A stretch of DNA of 64,000 bases. Origin: Terrimesophilobacter bigeumensis. GTDB taxonomy: Bacteria > Actinomycetota > Actinomycetes > Actinomycetales > Microbacteriaceae. Below the pieces are notes generated by a model. It was not told the origin of the DNA. It made no database searches and worked only from the letters and a program-made list of their open reading frames with translations. A program made the translations under genes and the position numbers. This document shows positions 42,254 through 50,372 of the stretch, piece after piece (position 1 is the stretch's first letter; every line of letters starts with the position of its first letter). Where the stretch lies: positions 186,001 through 250,000 of the forward strand of contig NZ_BAABAE010000002.1 in the NCBI RefSeq assembly GCF_039537265.1, given 5' to 3'.

Positions 42254-43108
42254 ATGGCCTATCGAGTGGTGAAGCGCGCCGACGTCGAGTACCGGGAGGT
42301 GGAGGGCGCCGAGGGGTTCACGAGCGCCACCCTCGTGGGCTCGGGCACGGGTTCCGTTCACATGGAGCTCTCGCTCTGCCGGCTGGAGCCGGGGGCGTCC
42401 TCGCCGGCCCTCCTGCACGCCTTCGAGGAGTCCTGGTACATCCTCGACGGGGCCGGCACCGCATCCGTCGCCGACCTCACCTTCGACGTCACCGTCGGCT
42501 CGTTCGGGCTGACCCCGGTCGCGCACCCCGAGCGGATGACCGCCGGCGAGGCCGGACTGACCTGGCTGCGGATGCGTGCGCCCCAGCCCCGTTCGGCCGA
42601 CCCGAAGCACGGCGACCTGCCGGCATCCGACTGGCAGCCCTCGACGCACCGGCGCCTGCCGTCGGAGACCGATCCGTACTCGCGCTGGACGGGACAGTTC
42701 CGGGAGAGCGACATGGGTGCGAAGGGTCCCCTTGCGATGCCCGGCTACCACGGCCCGAACATCAAGAGCATCTTCGTGCGGATGCTCGTCGACGAGCTCC
42801 TCGGCGCGGAGCAGCACACCCTCTTCGTGGTGGAGTTCGGCCCGCGGGACCCGAGCGCGCAGTTCGCGAAGGAGCACTACCACCCCTTCGAGGAGGCCTA
42901 CTACCTGCTCACCGGCTCAGCCCGCGGAACGCTCGACGGCGAGATCGTGGACGTCGAGGCCGGCGACCTGGTCTGGACGAGCGTCAACGCGACGCACGGC
43001 TTCCTCACGACGAGCGATGAGCCGCTGCGCTGGCTCGAGGTCCAGGCTCCGAAGCCGCCGGCCTCCCACGGGTTCTATTTCCCGTCGGACTGGGACTGCC
43101 TCAGCTGA
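42254..43108 (+). CDS. Bicupin protein, ureidoglycine-aminohydrolase-like layout
   Basis: A 284-residue protein with two cupin barrels. Only the second has a complete metal site (KEHYHPFEEAYYLL, then THGFLTT); the first (HAFEESWYIL) lacks it. This one-metal bicupin layout is shared with ureidoglycine aminohydrolase (AllE), but no other purine-catabolism gene is nearby, so that function is not assumed. It is third in the XRE-M24-bicupin run and may act on the M24 product. The ATG at 42254 has GGGGAGG upstream. Confidence 0.8.
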   Translation: MAYRVVKRADVEYREVEGAEGFTSATLVGSGTGSVHMELSLCRLEPGASSPALLHAFEESWYILDGAGTASVADLTFDVTVGSFGLTPVAHPERMTAGEAGLTWLRMRAPQPRSADPKHGDLPASDWQPSTHRRLPSETDPYSRWTGQFRESDMGAKGPLAMPGYHGPNIKSIFVRMLVDELLGAEQHTLFVVEFGPRDPSAQFAKEHYHPFEEAYYLLTGSARGTLDGEIVDVEAGDLVWTSVNATHGFLTTSDEPLRWLEVQAPKPPASHGFYFPSDWDCLS

Positions 43109-43124
43109 AGAACGGAAGCCTCGG

Positions 43125-43985
43125 TCAGTCGAAGCTGTTCTTCCGCCCCTGCCGCACGTAGTCGCCGGAGGAGGCGATGTGCTCGCGGCTGTGCACGGCG
43201 GCCCCCTTGGCGAGGTGCCCGAACATCTGGATGCCGAAACCGCCGTCGAGGTCGTCGACGATGCGCTTCTTCCACGGCCTGCGCACGATCTGAGTGCTCA
43301 GCCTGCGCACCGTGCGATGCTGGGACATGATGTGGTCGGCGAGCTTGTACGCCCGCGCAATGAGCTCGTCCTGCGGCAGGATCTCGTTGACGAGGCCGTA
43401 ATCGAGGGCCGTCTCCGCGTCGAAGGACTCCCCGGTCAGGAGCGCGTAGGCCGCGCGTTTCACGCCGAGCAGTTCGATGAACGCACTGTGGATGCCGTCG
43501 CCCGGCACCGAGCTGATCCCGAGGTGCAGGTCGTAGATGCGCGCCGTCTCGCTCATGAGGGTGATGTCGCACATCAGCAGGATCTCGGAGTGGAACCCCG
43601 ACCCGTTGAAGATCCCGATGGTCGGGATCTCCAGGTCGTTGACCATGGAGCTGACGTTGGTGCGGCCGTCCTTGTAGGCGTACTCGTAGGCCCAGTACTC
43701 GTTGTCGGCGGCCTCGAGCTCGAAGCCGGTCGGGTCCGAGTCCATCATGAACTCGTCGCCGGAGCCGGTGATGATGAGCAGCTCGTTCTCCGGGTCCGCG
43801 CCGACCGTCTTGAGGAACTGGCCGAGCGCCCGGTGGTTCTGGACGCTCAGCTGGACCGGCCCTCCGAGAGTGTGCGCCTTCGCGAGGAGGACGCCGTCCT
43901 CCCGCCGGGTGAGCTCGAAGAAGTCCTTGAACGTCTCCTTGTACTCGTCGAACTTCGGGGTGGGGATGAACTCCTGCAGTGACAT
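43125..43985 (-). CDS. Crotonase-fold hydrolase resembling 6-oxocamphor hydrolase
   Basis: A 286-residue crotonase-superfamily protein. Instead of enoyl-CoA hydratase residues it follows 6-oxocamphor hydrolase, a CoA-independent enzyme that cleaves C-C bonds of cyclic beta-diketones. Matches are the histidine in LLAKAHTLGG (residue 38), the histidine in FNGSGFHSEI (132), the aspartate in SSVPGDGIHSAF (163), and ALLTGESFDAETALDYGLVNEIL. The catalytic His and Asp of that enzyme therefore appear conserved. The ATG at 43985 has AAGGAGG upstream. It is last in a minus-strand operon with an aldehyde dehydrogenase. Confidence 0.75.
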   Translation of the reverse strand: MSLQEFIPTPKFDEYKETFKDFFELTRREDGVLLAKAHTLGGPVQLSVQNHRALGQFLKTVGADPENELLIITGSGDEFMMDSDPTGFELEAADNEYWAYEYAYKDGRTNVSSMVNDLEIPTIGIFNGSGFHSEILLMCDITLMSETARIYDLHLGISSVPGDGIHSAFIELLGVKRAAYALLTGESFDAETALDYGLVNEILPQDELIARAYKLADHIMSQHRTVRRLSTQIVRRPWKKRIVDDLDGGFGIQMFGHLAKGAAVHSREHIASSGDYVRQGRKNSFD

Positions 43986-44053
43986 GCGTTGCCTCCTTGC
44001 AACTGGGGGTGATCGGCCGTGGTGAGAGTGGTCGGATGTCGTGGCGCGCCCGT

Positions 44054-45430
44054 TCAGGCCTTCCACACGGTCTTGAGGTTGCAGAACTCCCGGATGCCCG
44101 CGGCCGCGAGCTCCCGCCCGTAGCCGGAATCCTTGATCCCGCCGAAGGGCAGCTCCGGGTACGAGACGGTCATGCCGTTCACGAAGACGGCTCCGGCGTC
44201 GAGTGCTGCGGTGACGCGCTGCTCCTCGGCCTGGTCGTTCGTCCAGATCGAAGAGCTGAGGCCGAAGGTCGTCGAATTGGCCAGGGCGACGGCCTCGTCG
44301 GCGTCGGCGACGCGGTACACGGTCGCCACGGGACCGAAGGCCTCCTCCGCATACAGCCGCATCGACGGCGTGACGCCCTCGAGCACCGTCGGGCGGTAGT
44401 ACCAGCCCTGGCCTCCGACGGCCGATCCACCGACGCGGGCGGTGGCGCCCTTCGTGACGGCGTCGTCGACGAGGCCGGCGAGTTCGTTCAGGCCGGCGCT
44501 CGTGGCGAGCGGACCGACCTGGGTGGCCTCGTCGAGGGGATCGCCGACGACGAGGGCGGCCATTCGCTCGCTGAACGCGCTGACGAACTCGTCGTAGACA
44601 TCCGCGTGGACGATGAAGCGCTTGCCCGCGATGCAGGACTGACCGTTGTTGTTGACGCGGGCCGTGACCGCCGTCTCGGCGGCCTTCGCGACGTCGGCAC
44701 TCGCGAGCACGATGAACGGGTCGGATCCGCCGAGTTCCAGCACGGCCTTCTTGATGTGGCTGCCGGCGATCGACGCAACCGAGCGGCCGGCGGGCTCCGA
44801 CCCGGTGAGGGTCACCGCCTTCACCCGACGGTCGGCGATGACGTCCGCGACCGCGGCGGATCCGATGAGCAGGGTGCGGAAGGACCCGAGGGGGAAGCCG
44901 CCGCGCTCGAACAGGGTGTCGAGGTAGTTCGCCGCCTGAGGGACGTTCGAGGCATGCTTGAGCACGCCGGTGTTCCCGGCCATGAGGGCCGGCGCGGCGA
45001 AGCGGATGACCTGCCACAGGGGGTAGTTCCACGGCATGACGGCGAGCACGACGCCGAGGGGCTCGTAGCGCGTCCAGGCGCTCGACGCCCCGACGCTCCC
45101 GGGGTCTCCGAGCGGCTCGTCGGCGAGGAACTCCTCGGCGCGCTCGGCGTAGAAGCGCATGTTCTTCGCGCACTTCTGCACCTCGCCCCGCGACTGGGCG
45201 ATCGGCTTGCCCATCTCGACGGTGAGCATCCGGGCGACCTCGTCGAGCTCGGACTCGAGGATGTCGGCGGCCGCCCGCATCCAGGCGCCCCGCGTCGCGA
45301 AGTCGGTGAGCCGGAGGGCGCGCGCTGCGGCATCCGCCTCGGCGATGCGGCGCTCCGTCTCCGCCGCGTCGTGCGGGGTGAACTCCGCTTCGGTGATCCC
45401 GGTGGCGGGGTTGACTGTGGCGATCGACAT
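44054..45430 (-). CDS. NAD(P)-dependent aldehyde dehydrogenase, succinate-semialdehyde type
   Basis: A 458-residue oxidoreductase that converts an aldehyde to an acid. The catalytic cysteine lies in NNNGQSCIAGKRF, the general-base glutamate in VLELGGSDPF, and the C-terminal motif in SYPELPFGGIKDSGYGRE. Length and the GQSC motif match the succinate-semialdehyde dehydrogenase (GabD/Sad) branch, but the context suggests a pathway semialdehyde instead. It lies 41 bp after the GntR 2 gene and 68 bp before the oxocamphor-hydrolase-like gene. Confidence 0.9.
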   Translation of the reverse strand: MSIATVNPATGITEAEFTPHDAAETERRIAEADAAARALRLTDFATRGAWMRAAADILESELDEVARMLTVEMGKPIAQSRGEVQKCAKNMRFYAERAEEFLADEPLGDPGSVGASSAWTRYEPLGVVLAVMPWNYPLWQVIRFAAPALMAGNTGVLKHASNVPQAANYLDTLFERGGFPLGSFRTLLIGSAAVADVIADRRVKAVTLTGSEPAGRSVASIAGSHIKKAVLELGGSDPFIVLASADVAKAAETAVTARVNNNGQSCIAGKRFIVHADVYDEFVSAFSERMAALVVGDPLDEATQVGPLATSAGLNELAGLVDDAVTKGATARVGGSAVGGQGWYYRPTVLEGVTPSMRLYAEEAFGPVATVYRVADADEAVALANSTTFGLSSSIWTNDQAEEQRVTAALDAGAVFVNGMTVSYPELPFGGIKDSGYGRELAAAGIREFCNLKTVWKA

Positions 45431-45471
45431 GATCGCTCCTTTCCTGGGGCGTCTGGTGGCCTGGCTGGTGC

Positions 45472-46137
45472 TTACTGCTCGGTGAATTCGAACACTTCGG
45501 GATGCTGCGCGAGCTGCAGCCTCGTGCGGCGGATGTGCGCCTCGAGCACGTGCTCGGCGCCGTCGGCGTCACCGTCCCGGAGAGTGGTGGTGAGCAGGTG
45601 GTGCTCGTCGTGCACGATTCGCCGCCGATCGTCGTCGAGGGAGGTCGTGTAGGCGCGACGGTAGTGCTGGGTCGAGTTCCACAGACGGTGCACGAGGTCG
45701 CCGATGAGCGACGTGCCCGATCCTTCGTAGGACAGGAGGTGGAACTCGCGGTCGAGCAGCAGGAACTCCTCGACGTCCCCGGTGGCCTCCATGCGGGCGG
45801 CGAGGGCCGAGAGCTCGTCGACCCGGTCATCCGGGTAGTGGGGGATGGCGTAGCGCAGCAGCAGCGGCTCGATCCGTTCGCGCGTCTGGTAGATCTCGAC
45901 GCACTCCTCGAGTGTCAGCCTCGACACCCAGGCGCCCGTGTTGGCCACGAGAGTGACGAGCCCGTCGGATTCGAGGCTGCGCAGGGCCTCGCGCACCGGA
46001 AGCCGGCTCGCCCCGAAGCGCGCCGCGACATCCTCCTGCCGGATGCGGGCGCCGGGGGCCAGCCGTCCGCCGAGAATGTCGGCACGGATGCTGTCGGCGA
46101 TGCGGGCGCTCGCGGCGCCGTCGCGGGTCACGGTCAT
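45472..46137 (-). CDS. GntR family (FCD domain) transcriptional regulator 2
   Basis: A 221-residue FadR/VanR-type regulator. The DNA-binding domain has RADILGGRLAPGARIRQEDV and ASRLPVREALRSL. The FCD domain has metal-ligand candidates in LLDREFHLL and VHDEHHLL. It is second in the VOC-GntR-aldehyde dehydrogenase-hydrolase operon. Two 12-bp near-palindromes of the ATTGnATnCAAT kind, typical for this family, lie in the divergent gap towards the E1-E2 genes and are its likely sites. Confidence 0.88.
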   Translation of the reverse strand: MTVTRDGAASARIADSIRADILGGRLAPGARIRQEDVAARFGASRLPVREALRSLESDGLVTLVANTGAWVSRLTLEECVEIYQTRERIEPLLLRYAIPHYPDDRVDELSALAARMEATGDVEEFLLLDREFHLLSYEGSGTSLIGDLVHRLWNSTQHYRRAYTTSLDDDRRRIVHDEHHLLTTTLRDGDADGAEHVLEAHIRRTRLQLAQHPEVFEFTEQ

Positions 46138-46150
46138 CGGATGTCGCTCG

Positions 46151-46678
46151 CTAGCGGTCCGGGTGCGCGGGGTGCCAGAGGAGCACGGCGGCGTCCTTCT
46201 CGTAGGCCTTGCCGTTCGGGAAGCTCACGAGCTCGAACTGCATGCCCCAGGGGGAGAGGAAGTACACCCATCGCTGGCCGTCGCTCGCGTTGCGGCTCTC
46301 GGTCGGCTCGCCGAGTACCCGGATGCCCTTCGAGCGCAGGTAGCCCACGGCGGCGTCGAGGTCGTCGACGTAGAAGGCGAGGTGGTGACCGCCGAGGTCG
46401 CTGTTGCGCGGCTGCGGGGACTGGCCGTCGGCCGCCTCGAACTGGAACACCTCGAAGTTCGGCCCGGTCCTGCAGCGGTAGAAGTTGAGCTTGCGCATGA
46501 CGGTGCGCGGATGCACGTCCAGGTGTTCGAGCATCCAGTCGCCCTCCGCGTGTTCGAAGGGTCCGAGGGAGTAGATGCGATCGCATCCGATGGTGTTGAC
46601 GAAGAAGTCGTCGGCCTCGTCGAGGTCGGGCACGGTGAACCCGATGTGCTCGGTGCCGCGGAGCCCTGGAAGGGCCAT
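46151..46678 (-). CDS. VOC family protein (glyoxalase/dioxygenase-like)
   Basis: A 175-residue metalloenzyme of two paired modules. Likely metal ligands are the histidine in TEHIGFTVP, the glutamate in NFEVFQFE, the histidine in GGHHLAFYV and the glutamate in QFELVSFP, the four-ligand pattern of glyoxalase I and related isomerases rather than the three-ligand dioxygenase pattern of the other VOC protein here. First gene of its operon, transcribed away from E1-E2. Confidence 0.8.
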   Translation of the reverse strand: MALPGLRGTEHIGFTVPDLDEADDFFVNTIGCDRIYSLGPFEHAEGDWMLEHLDVHPRTVMRKLNFYRCRTGPNFEVFQFEAADGQSPQPRNSDLGGHHLAFYVDDLDAAVGYLRSKGIRVLGEPTESRNASDGQRWVYFLSPWGMQFELVSFPNGKAYEKDAAVLLWHPAHPDR

Positions 46679-46741
46679 AAGAAGATCTCCCGCCTGTTTC
46701 TCACAACTCTGTGCTGATCGTGGTCACGGTCATTGTCGATG

Positions 46742-46753
46742 ATTGTATCCAGT
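46742..46753. promoter_or_regulatory. Candidate GntR 2 operator, site 1
   Basis: ATTGTATCCAGT is a near-palindrome of the ATTGTATACAAT type bound by many FCD-family GntR proteins. It lies 64 bp upstream of the VOC start and about 50 bp from site 2. Confidence 0.55.
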
Positions 46754-46798
46754 CGAGCGAGAAATGTCGATCTTTGCCACCTTTTCACCTCCGAACTC

Positions 46799-46828
46799 TT
46801 GTTATTGGATGCAATTTAGATGTATGCT
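46799..46828 (+). promoter_or_regulatory. E1-E2 promoter with GntR 2 operator site 2
   Basis: A -35 box TTGTTA (46799-46804) and a -10 box TATGCT (46823-46828) are 18 bp apart. The near-palindrome ATTGGATGCAAT (46804-46815) overlaps the -35 edge and spacer, where a bound repressor would block polymerase. TGAACA occurs shortly downstream at 46834-46839. Confidence 0.6.
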
Positions 46829-46893
46829 CCCGTTGAACACGTTGTGCGCACGGCCGGTCAGCGCCGCAGCGCCTGTCAATGGAGAGAGGGATC

Positions 46894-49080
46894 ATGCCGA
46901 AACTGCAGCGCCTGGACGCAGCCCAGCCGTGGGTGCAGTTGAGCACGACGGCGGCGGACTGGAAGCGGGCCGACCCCGCACTGCTCGCCACGATGCTCGG
47001 CGAGCTCCACCTCATTCGTGCCTTCGAGGAGACCGTTCTCGAGCTCGCCGGCGAGAGCCTCGTGCACGGTCCGGCCCACTCGAGCATCGGCCAGGAGGGC
47101 GGAGCGGTCGGCTCTATCGTCGGCATGCGCTCGACGGATGCGATCAACGGTTCGCACCGCGGCCACCACCAGTTCCTCGCGAAGGCCATCACCCACGTCT
47201 CGCAGGGCGCGCTCGACCCCGCGGCGCTCGTGACGCCGGAACTCCAATCGGTGCTCCAGCGCACGCTCGCCGAGATCCTCGGTCTCGCCCAGGGCTTCTG
47301 CCGCGGTCGCGGTGGCTCGATGCACCTCCAGTGGTTCGAGGCCGGCGCGCTCGGCACCAACGCGATCGTCGGAGGCGGCGTACCGCTCGGCGCCGGCAAC
47401 GCCTGGGCGCAGAAGCACGCCGGGACGACCGATGTGACCATGAGCTACTTCGGCGACGGCGCGGTCAACATCGGCTCGGTGCTCGAGTCGATGAACCTCA
47501 CCTCGGCGTGGAATCTCCCTCTCGGCTTCTTCATCGAGAACAACATGTACGCCGTCTCGACGAAGGTCGACGAGGCGACCCGCGAGACGCGCCTCTCGGC
47601 GCGCGGACTCGGGTTCGGCATCCACTCATGGCGCGTCGACGGGATGGACCCGCTTGCGGTGCACCTCGCCACCGAGCAGGCGATGGAGGTCATGCGCTCG
47701 GGCGGAGGCCCCGCCGTCATCGAGGCCGAGGTCTACCGCTACTTCCACCAGAACGGCCCCTACCCGGGCAGCGCGTTCGGCTACCGCACCAAGGAGGAGG
47801 AGGCGCAGTGGCGCGCCCGCGACCCGCTCACCCGGGTGGCGAGCGAGATGCTCACGCTGGGCCTCATCTCCGAAGCAGAGGTCGCGTCCGTTCGCGAGCA
47901 GGCGCAGGAGGCCATGAAGGCGGCCGCCGGTGAGCTGCTCGAAGCCGATCCGGATGCCCAGGGCAAGCGCCGCATCATCCCGAGCCTGTGGCCGGACCCC
48001 TCCTTCGTCGACGTCGGGCTGCGCGGCGACACGAGCGAACTCGCGGATGCGCGGACGCTCGACCCCAACGACTACACGGGGGAGCTCGAGGAGAGCAGGT
48101 TCGTCGACGCCGTGGCGGCCGTCATGGGCCGCCGCATGGAGAGCGACGAGCGCATCGTCGTGCTCGGCGAGGACGTGCACCGGCTCGCCGGCGGCACCAA
48201 CGGGGCCACCAAGGGTCTCGCCGCGCGTTTCCCCGACCGCATCCTCGGCACCCCGATCAGCGAGAACGCCTTCGCCGGACTCGGCGGCGGCATGGCCCTC
48301 GACGGGCGCTTCCGCCCGGTCGTGGAGTTCATGTACCCGGACTTCATGTGGGTGGCCGCCGACCAGGTCTTCAACCAGATCGGCAAGGCCCGCCACATGT
48401 TCGGCGGCCAGAACCCGGTGCCCCTCGTCCTGCGCACCAAGGTGGCGATGGGTTCCGGCTACGGATCTCAGCACCTCATGGACCCGGCCGGGATCTTTTC
48501 GACGAGTCCCGGATGGCGCATTGTCGCGCCCTCGAATGCGGCCGATTACATCGGACTCATGAACACGGCTCTGGCGCTCGAGGACCCGGTGCTCGTGATC
48601 GAGCACGTCGACCTGTACGGGCAGACCCAGTCGATCCCGGCCGGCGACCTCGACTACCAGGTGCCGTTCGGCAAGGCCGCGATGCGCCGAGAGGGTTCGG
48701 AGGCCACGGTCATCAGCTACCTCTCCATGGTCGGGCACAGCCTCGAGGCCATCGAGCAGACGGGCATCGACGCGGAGCTCATCGACCTGCGCTGGCTCGA
48801 CCGGGCATCCATCGACTGGGAGACCATCGGCGAGAGCATCAGGAAGACCAACAACGTCATCATCGTCGAGCAGGGCGCGCGCGGCACCTCCTACGGCAGC
48901 TGGCTGTCGGACGAGATCCAGCGTCGCTTCTTCGACTGGCTCGACCAGCCCGTCGAGCGGGTCACCGGAGGCGAGGCGAGTCCGAGCATCTCGAAAGTGC
49001 TCGAGCGCGCGGCCATCGCCAGGACCGAGGAGGTCGTCGCCGGGCTCGAGCGCGTTCGTCGCGGGTGGGGCGGCAACTGA
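46894..49080 (+). CDS. Fused 2-oxoacid dehydrogenase E1 (alpha plus beta), thiamine-dependent
   Basis: A 728-residue fusion of the two E1 chains of pyruvate/branched-chain/acetoin-type dehydrogenase complexes. It decarboxylates a 2-oxoacid or cleaves an acyloin using thiamine diphosphate and passes the acyl group to the lipoyl E2. The alpha part has RAFEETVLELAGE and the cofactor motif GDGAVN...ENNMYAVST (residue 188 onward). The beta part starts near 399 (FVDAVAAVMGRRM) and has GTPISENAFAGLGGGMAL. The ATG at 46894 is chosen because GGAGAGAGGG precedes it; an ATG 15 bp upstream lies in that site. The stop overlaps the E2 start (TGATG). Confidence 0.9.
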   Translation: MPKLQRLDAAQPWVQLSTTAADWKRADPALLATMLGELHLIRAFEETVLELAGESLVHGPAHSSIGQEGGAVGSIVGMRSTDAINGSHRGHHQFLAKAITHVSQGALDPAALVTPELQSVLQRTLAEILGLAQGFCRGRGGSMHLQWFEAGALGTNAIVGGGVPLGAGNAWAQKHAGTTDVTMSYFGDGAVNIGSVLESMNLTSAWNLPLGFFIENNMYAVSTKVDEATRETRLSARGLGFGIHSWRVDGMDPLAVHLATEQAMEVMRSGGGPAVIEAEVYRYFHQNGPYPGSAFGYRTKEEEAQWRARDPLTRVASEMLTLGLISEAEVASVREQAQEAMKAAAGELLEADPDAQGKRRIIPSLWPDPSFVDVGLRGDTSELADARTLDPNDYTGELEESRFVDAVAAVMGRRMESDERIVVLGEDVHRLAGGTNGATKGLAARFPDRILGTPISENAFAGLGGGMALDGRFRPVVEFMYPDFMWVAADQVFNQIGKARHMFGGQNPVPLVLRTKVAMGSGYGSQHLMDPAGIFSTSPGWRIVAPSNAADYIGLMNTALALEDPVLVIEHVDLYGQTQSIPAGDLDYQVPFGKAAMRREGSEATVISYLSMVGHSLEAIEQTGIDAELIDLRWLDRASIDWETIGESIRKTNNVIIVEQGARGTSYGSWLSDEIQRRFFDWLDQPVERVTGGEASPSISKVLERAAIARTEEVVAGLERVRRGWGGN

Positions 49081-50372
49081 TGGCACTCGTCATCCGGATG
49101 CCGGAAGTGCTGACCGGGGCGACGGAAGCCGCCCTGCAGTCCTGGCTCGTCGCGGTGGGCGATACGATCGCGATCGGGCAGCCGATCGCCGAGGTCGAGA
49201 CCGAGAAGGCGACCGTCGAGTACGAGGCGGAGGCCGCCGGCACGGTGGCCGAACTCCTCATCGAGACGGGTGTCCAGGTCGAGGTGGGCACGCCCATCGC
49301 CGTGCTGGCAACGGACGGTGAGACGGTCGCGGCAGCGCTCGCTTCCGCGAGCGCACAGGCGCCGCAGGCGACCGCCGCACCGGTAGCCTCTCGGCCGACC
49401 GAACAGGCCGACGCTCCTGTGGTCGCCGCCCCCGTACCGACCCCCGCCCCCCTGCCGGCTGCGGCCCCCATGCCCGTGCCCGCCGCGGCATCCGCTCCGG
49501 CGTCTCCCGCATCCGGCGCGCGTCTCTTCATGAGCCCCCTCGTCCGCCGACTCGCGGCCGAGCGCGGCCTCGACCTGACCGACGTGACGGGCAGTGGCCC
49601 CGGAGGCCGGATCGTGCGCAGAGACCTGGATGCGATGTCGGCTGCCGCTGCCACCGCCCGCCCCACGACGACCGCTGTCGCGACGGCAGGAGCAGGGTTC
49701 ACCGACACGCCACACACCGGGATGCGCCGCGCGATCGCGCGGAGACTCGTCGAGAGCAAGACCACGATCCCGCACTTCTACCTCGTGGCGGACTGCCGCG
49801 TCGAAGCGCTCCTCGAGCTGCGGAAGGCCGTCAACGAGAACATCTCCACCAAGATCTCGGTCAACGACTTCGTCGTCAAGGCTGTTGCAGCGGCCTTCCG
49901 CGACGTGCCGGATGCGAACGCGATCTGGACCGACGAAGGCACTCGCCGTTTCGACGACGTCGACATCGCCATCGCCGTTGCGATCGAGGGCGGACTCGTC
50001 ACGCCCGTCGTGCGCGGAGTGAACCGCAGGTCGCTCGGCGACGTGAGCGAGAGCATCCGGGAGCTGGCGGAGCGCGGGAGGGCCGGCAGGCTCAGGCAGG
50101 ACGAGATCGAGGGCGGGTCGTTCTCGGTCTCGAACCTCGGGATGTACGGCACGCAGGAGTTCTCCGCGATCATCAATCCGCCGCATTCCGGCATCCTCGC
50201 GGTCGGCGCGGCACGGAAGATGCCCATCGTCGTCGACGACGAGCTGCAGATCGGCACGGTCATGACGGTGACGCTCTCCGCAGACCATCGGGTGCTCGAC
50301 GGCGCGCTCGCCGCCCAGTGGCTCGCCGCCTTCGTCGCCAGGATCGAGAACCCGGTCAGCATCCTGGTCTAG
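49080..50372 (+). CDS. Dihydrolipoamide acyltransferase (E2)
   Basis: The 430-residue core of the complex whose E1 is encoded just before. Domains in order: one lipoyl domain (residues 1-78) with the modified lysine in ETEKATVEYE (about 43), an Ala/Pro linker, a peripheral-subunit-binding domain (SPLVRRLAAERGLDL, about 145-180), a second linker, and the catalytic domain with SADHRVLDGALA (His near 402). No E3 gene is nearby, so lipoamide dehydrogenase must come from elsewhere in the genome. Its stop shares four bases with the convergent lyase stop (CTAG). Confidence 0.93.
   Translation: MALVIRMPEVLTGATEAALQSWLVAVGDTIAIGQPIAEVETEKATVEYEAEAAGTVAELLIETGVQVEVGTPIAVLATDGETVAAALASASAQAPQATAAPVASRPTEQADAPVVAAPVPTPAPLPAAAPMPVPAAASAPASPASGARLFMSPLVRRLAAERGLDLTDVTGSGPGGRIVRRDLDAMSAAAATARPTTTAVATAGAGFTDTPHTGMRRAIARRLVESKTTIPHFYLVADCRVEALLELRKAVNENISTKISVNDFVVKAVAAAFRDVPDANAIWTDEGTRRFDDVDIAIAVAIEGGLVTPVVRGVNRRSLGDVSESIRELAERGRAGRLRQDEIEGGSFSVSNLGMYGTQEFSAIINPPHSGILAVGAARKMPIVVDDELQIGTVMTVTLSADHRVLDGALAAQWLAAFVARIENPVSILV

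Noticed and set aside
42254..43108. Bicupin as a true ureidoglycine aminohydrolase
   Set aside because: Domain layout agrees, but no other allantoin or purine catabolism gene is present; only the layout is claimed.
46879..46893. Upstream ATG of the fused E1 gene as the start
   Set aside because: It lies inside the ribosome-binding sequence that serves the ATG at 46894.
23067..50372. Genomic island carried by a phage or transposon
   Set aside because: No integrase, transposase, tRNA at the edge, or flanking direct repeats are visible; horizontal origin remains possible but is not shown.
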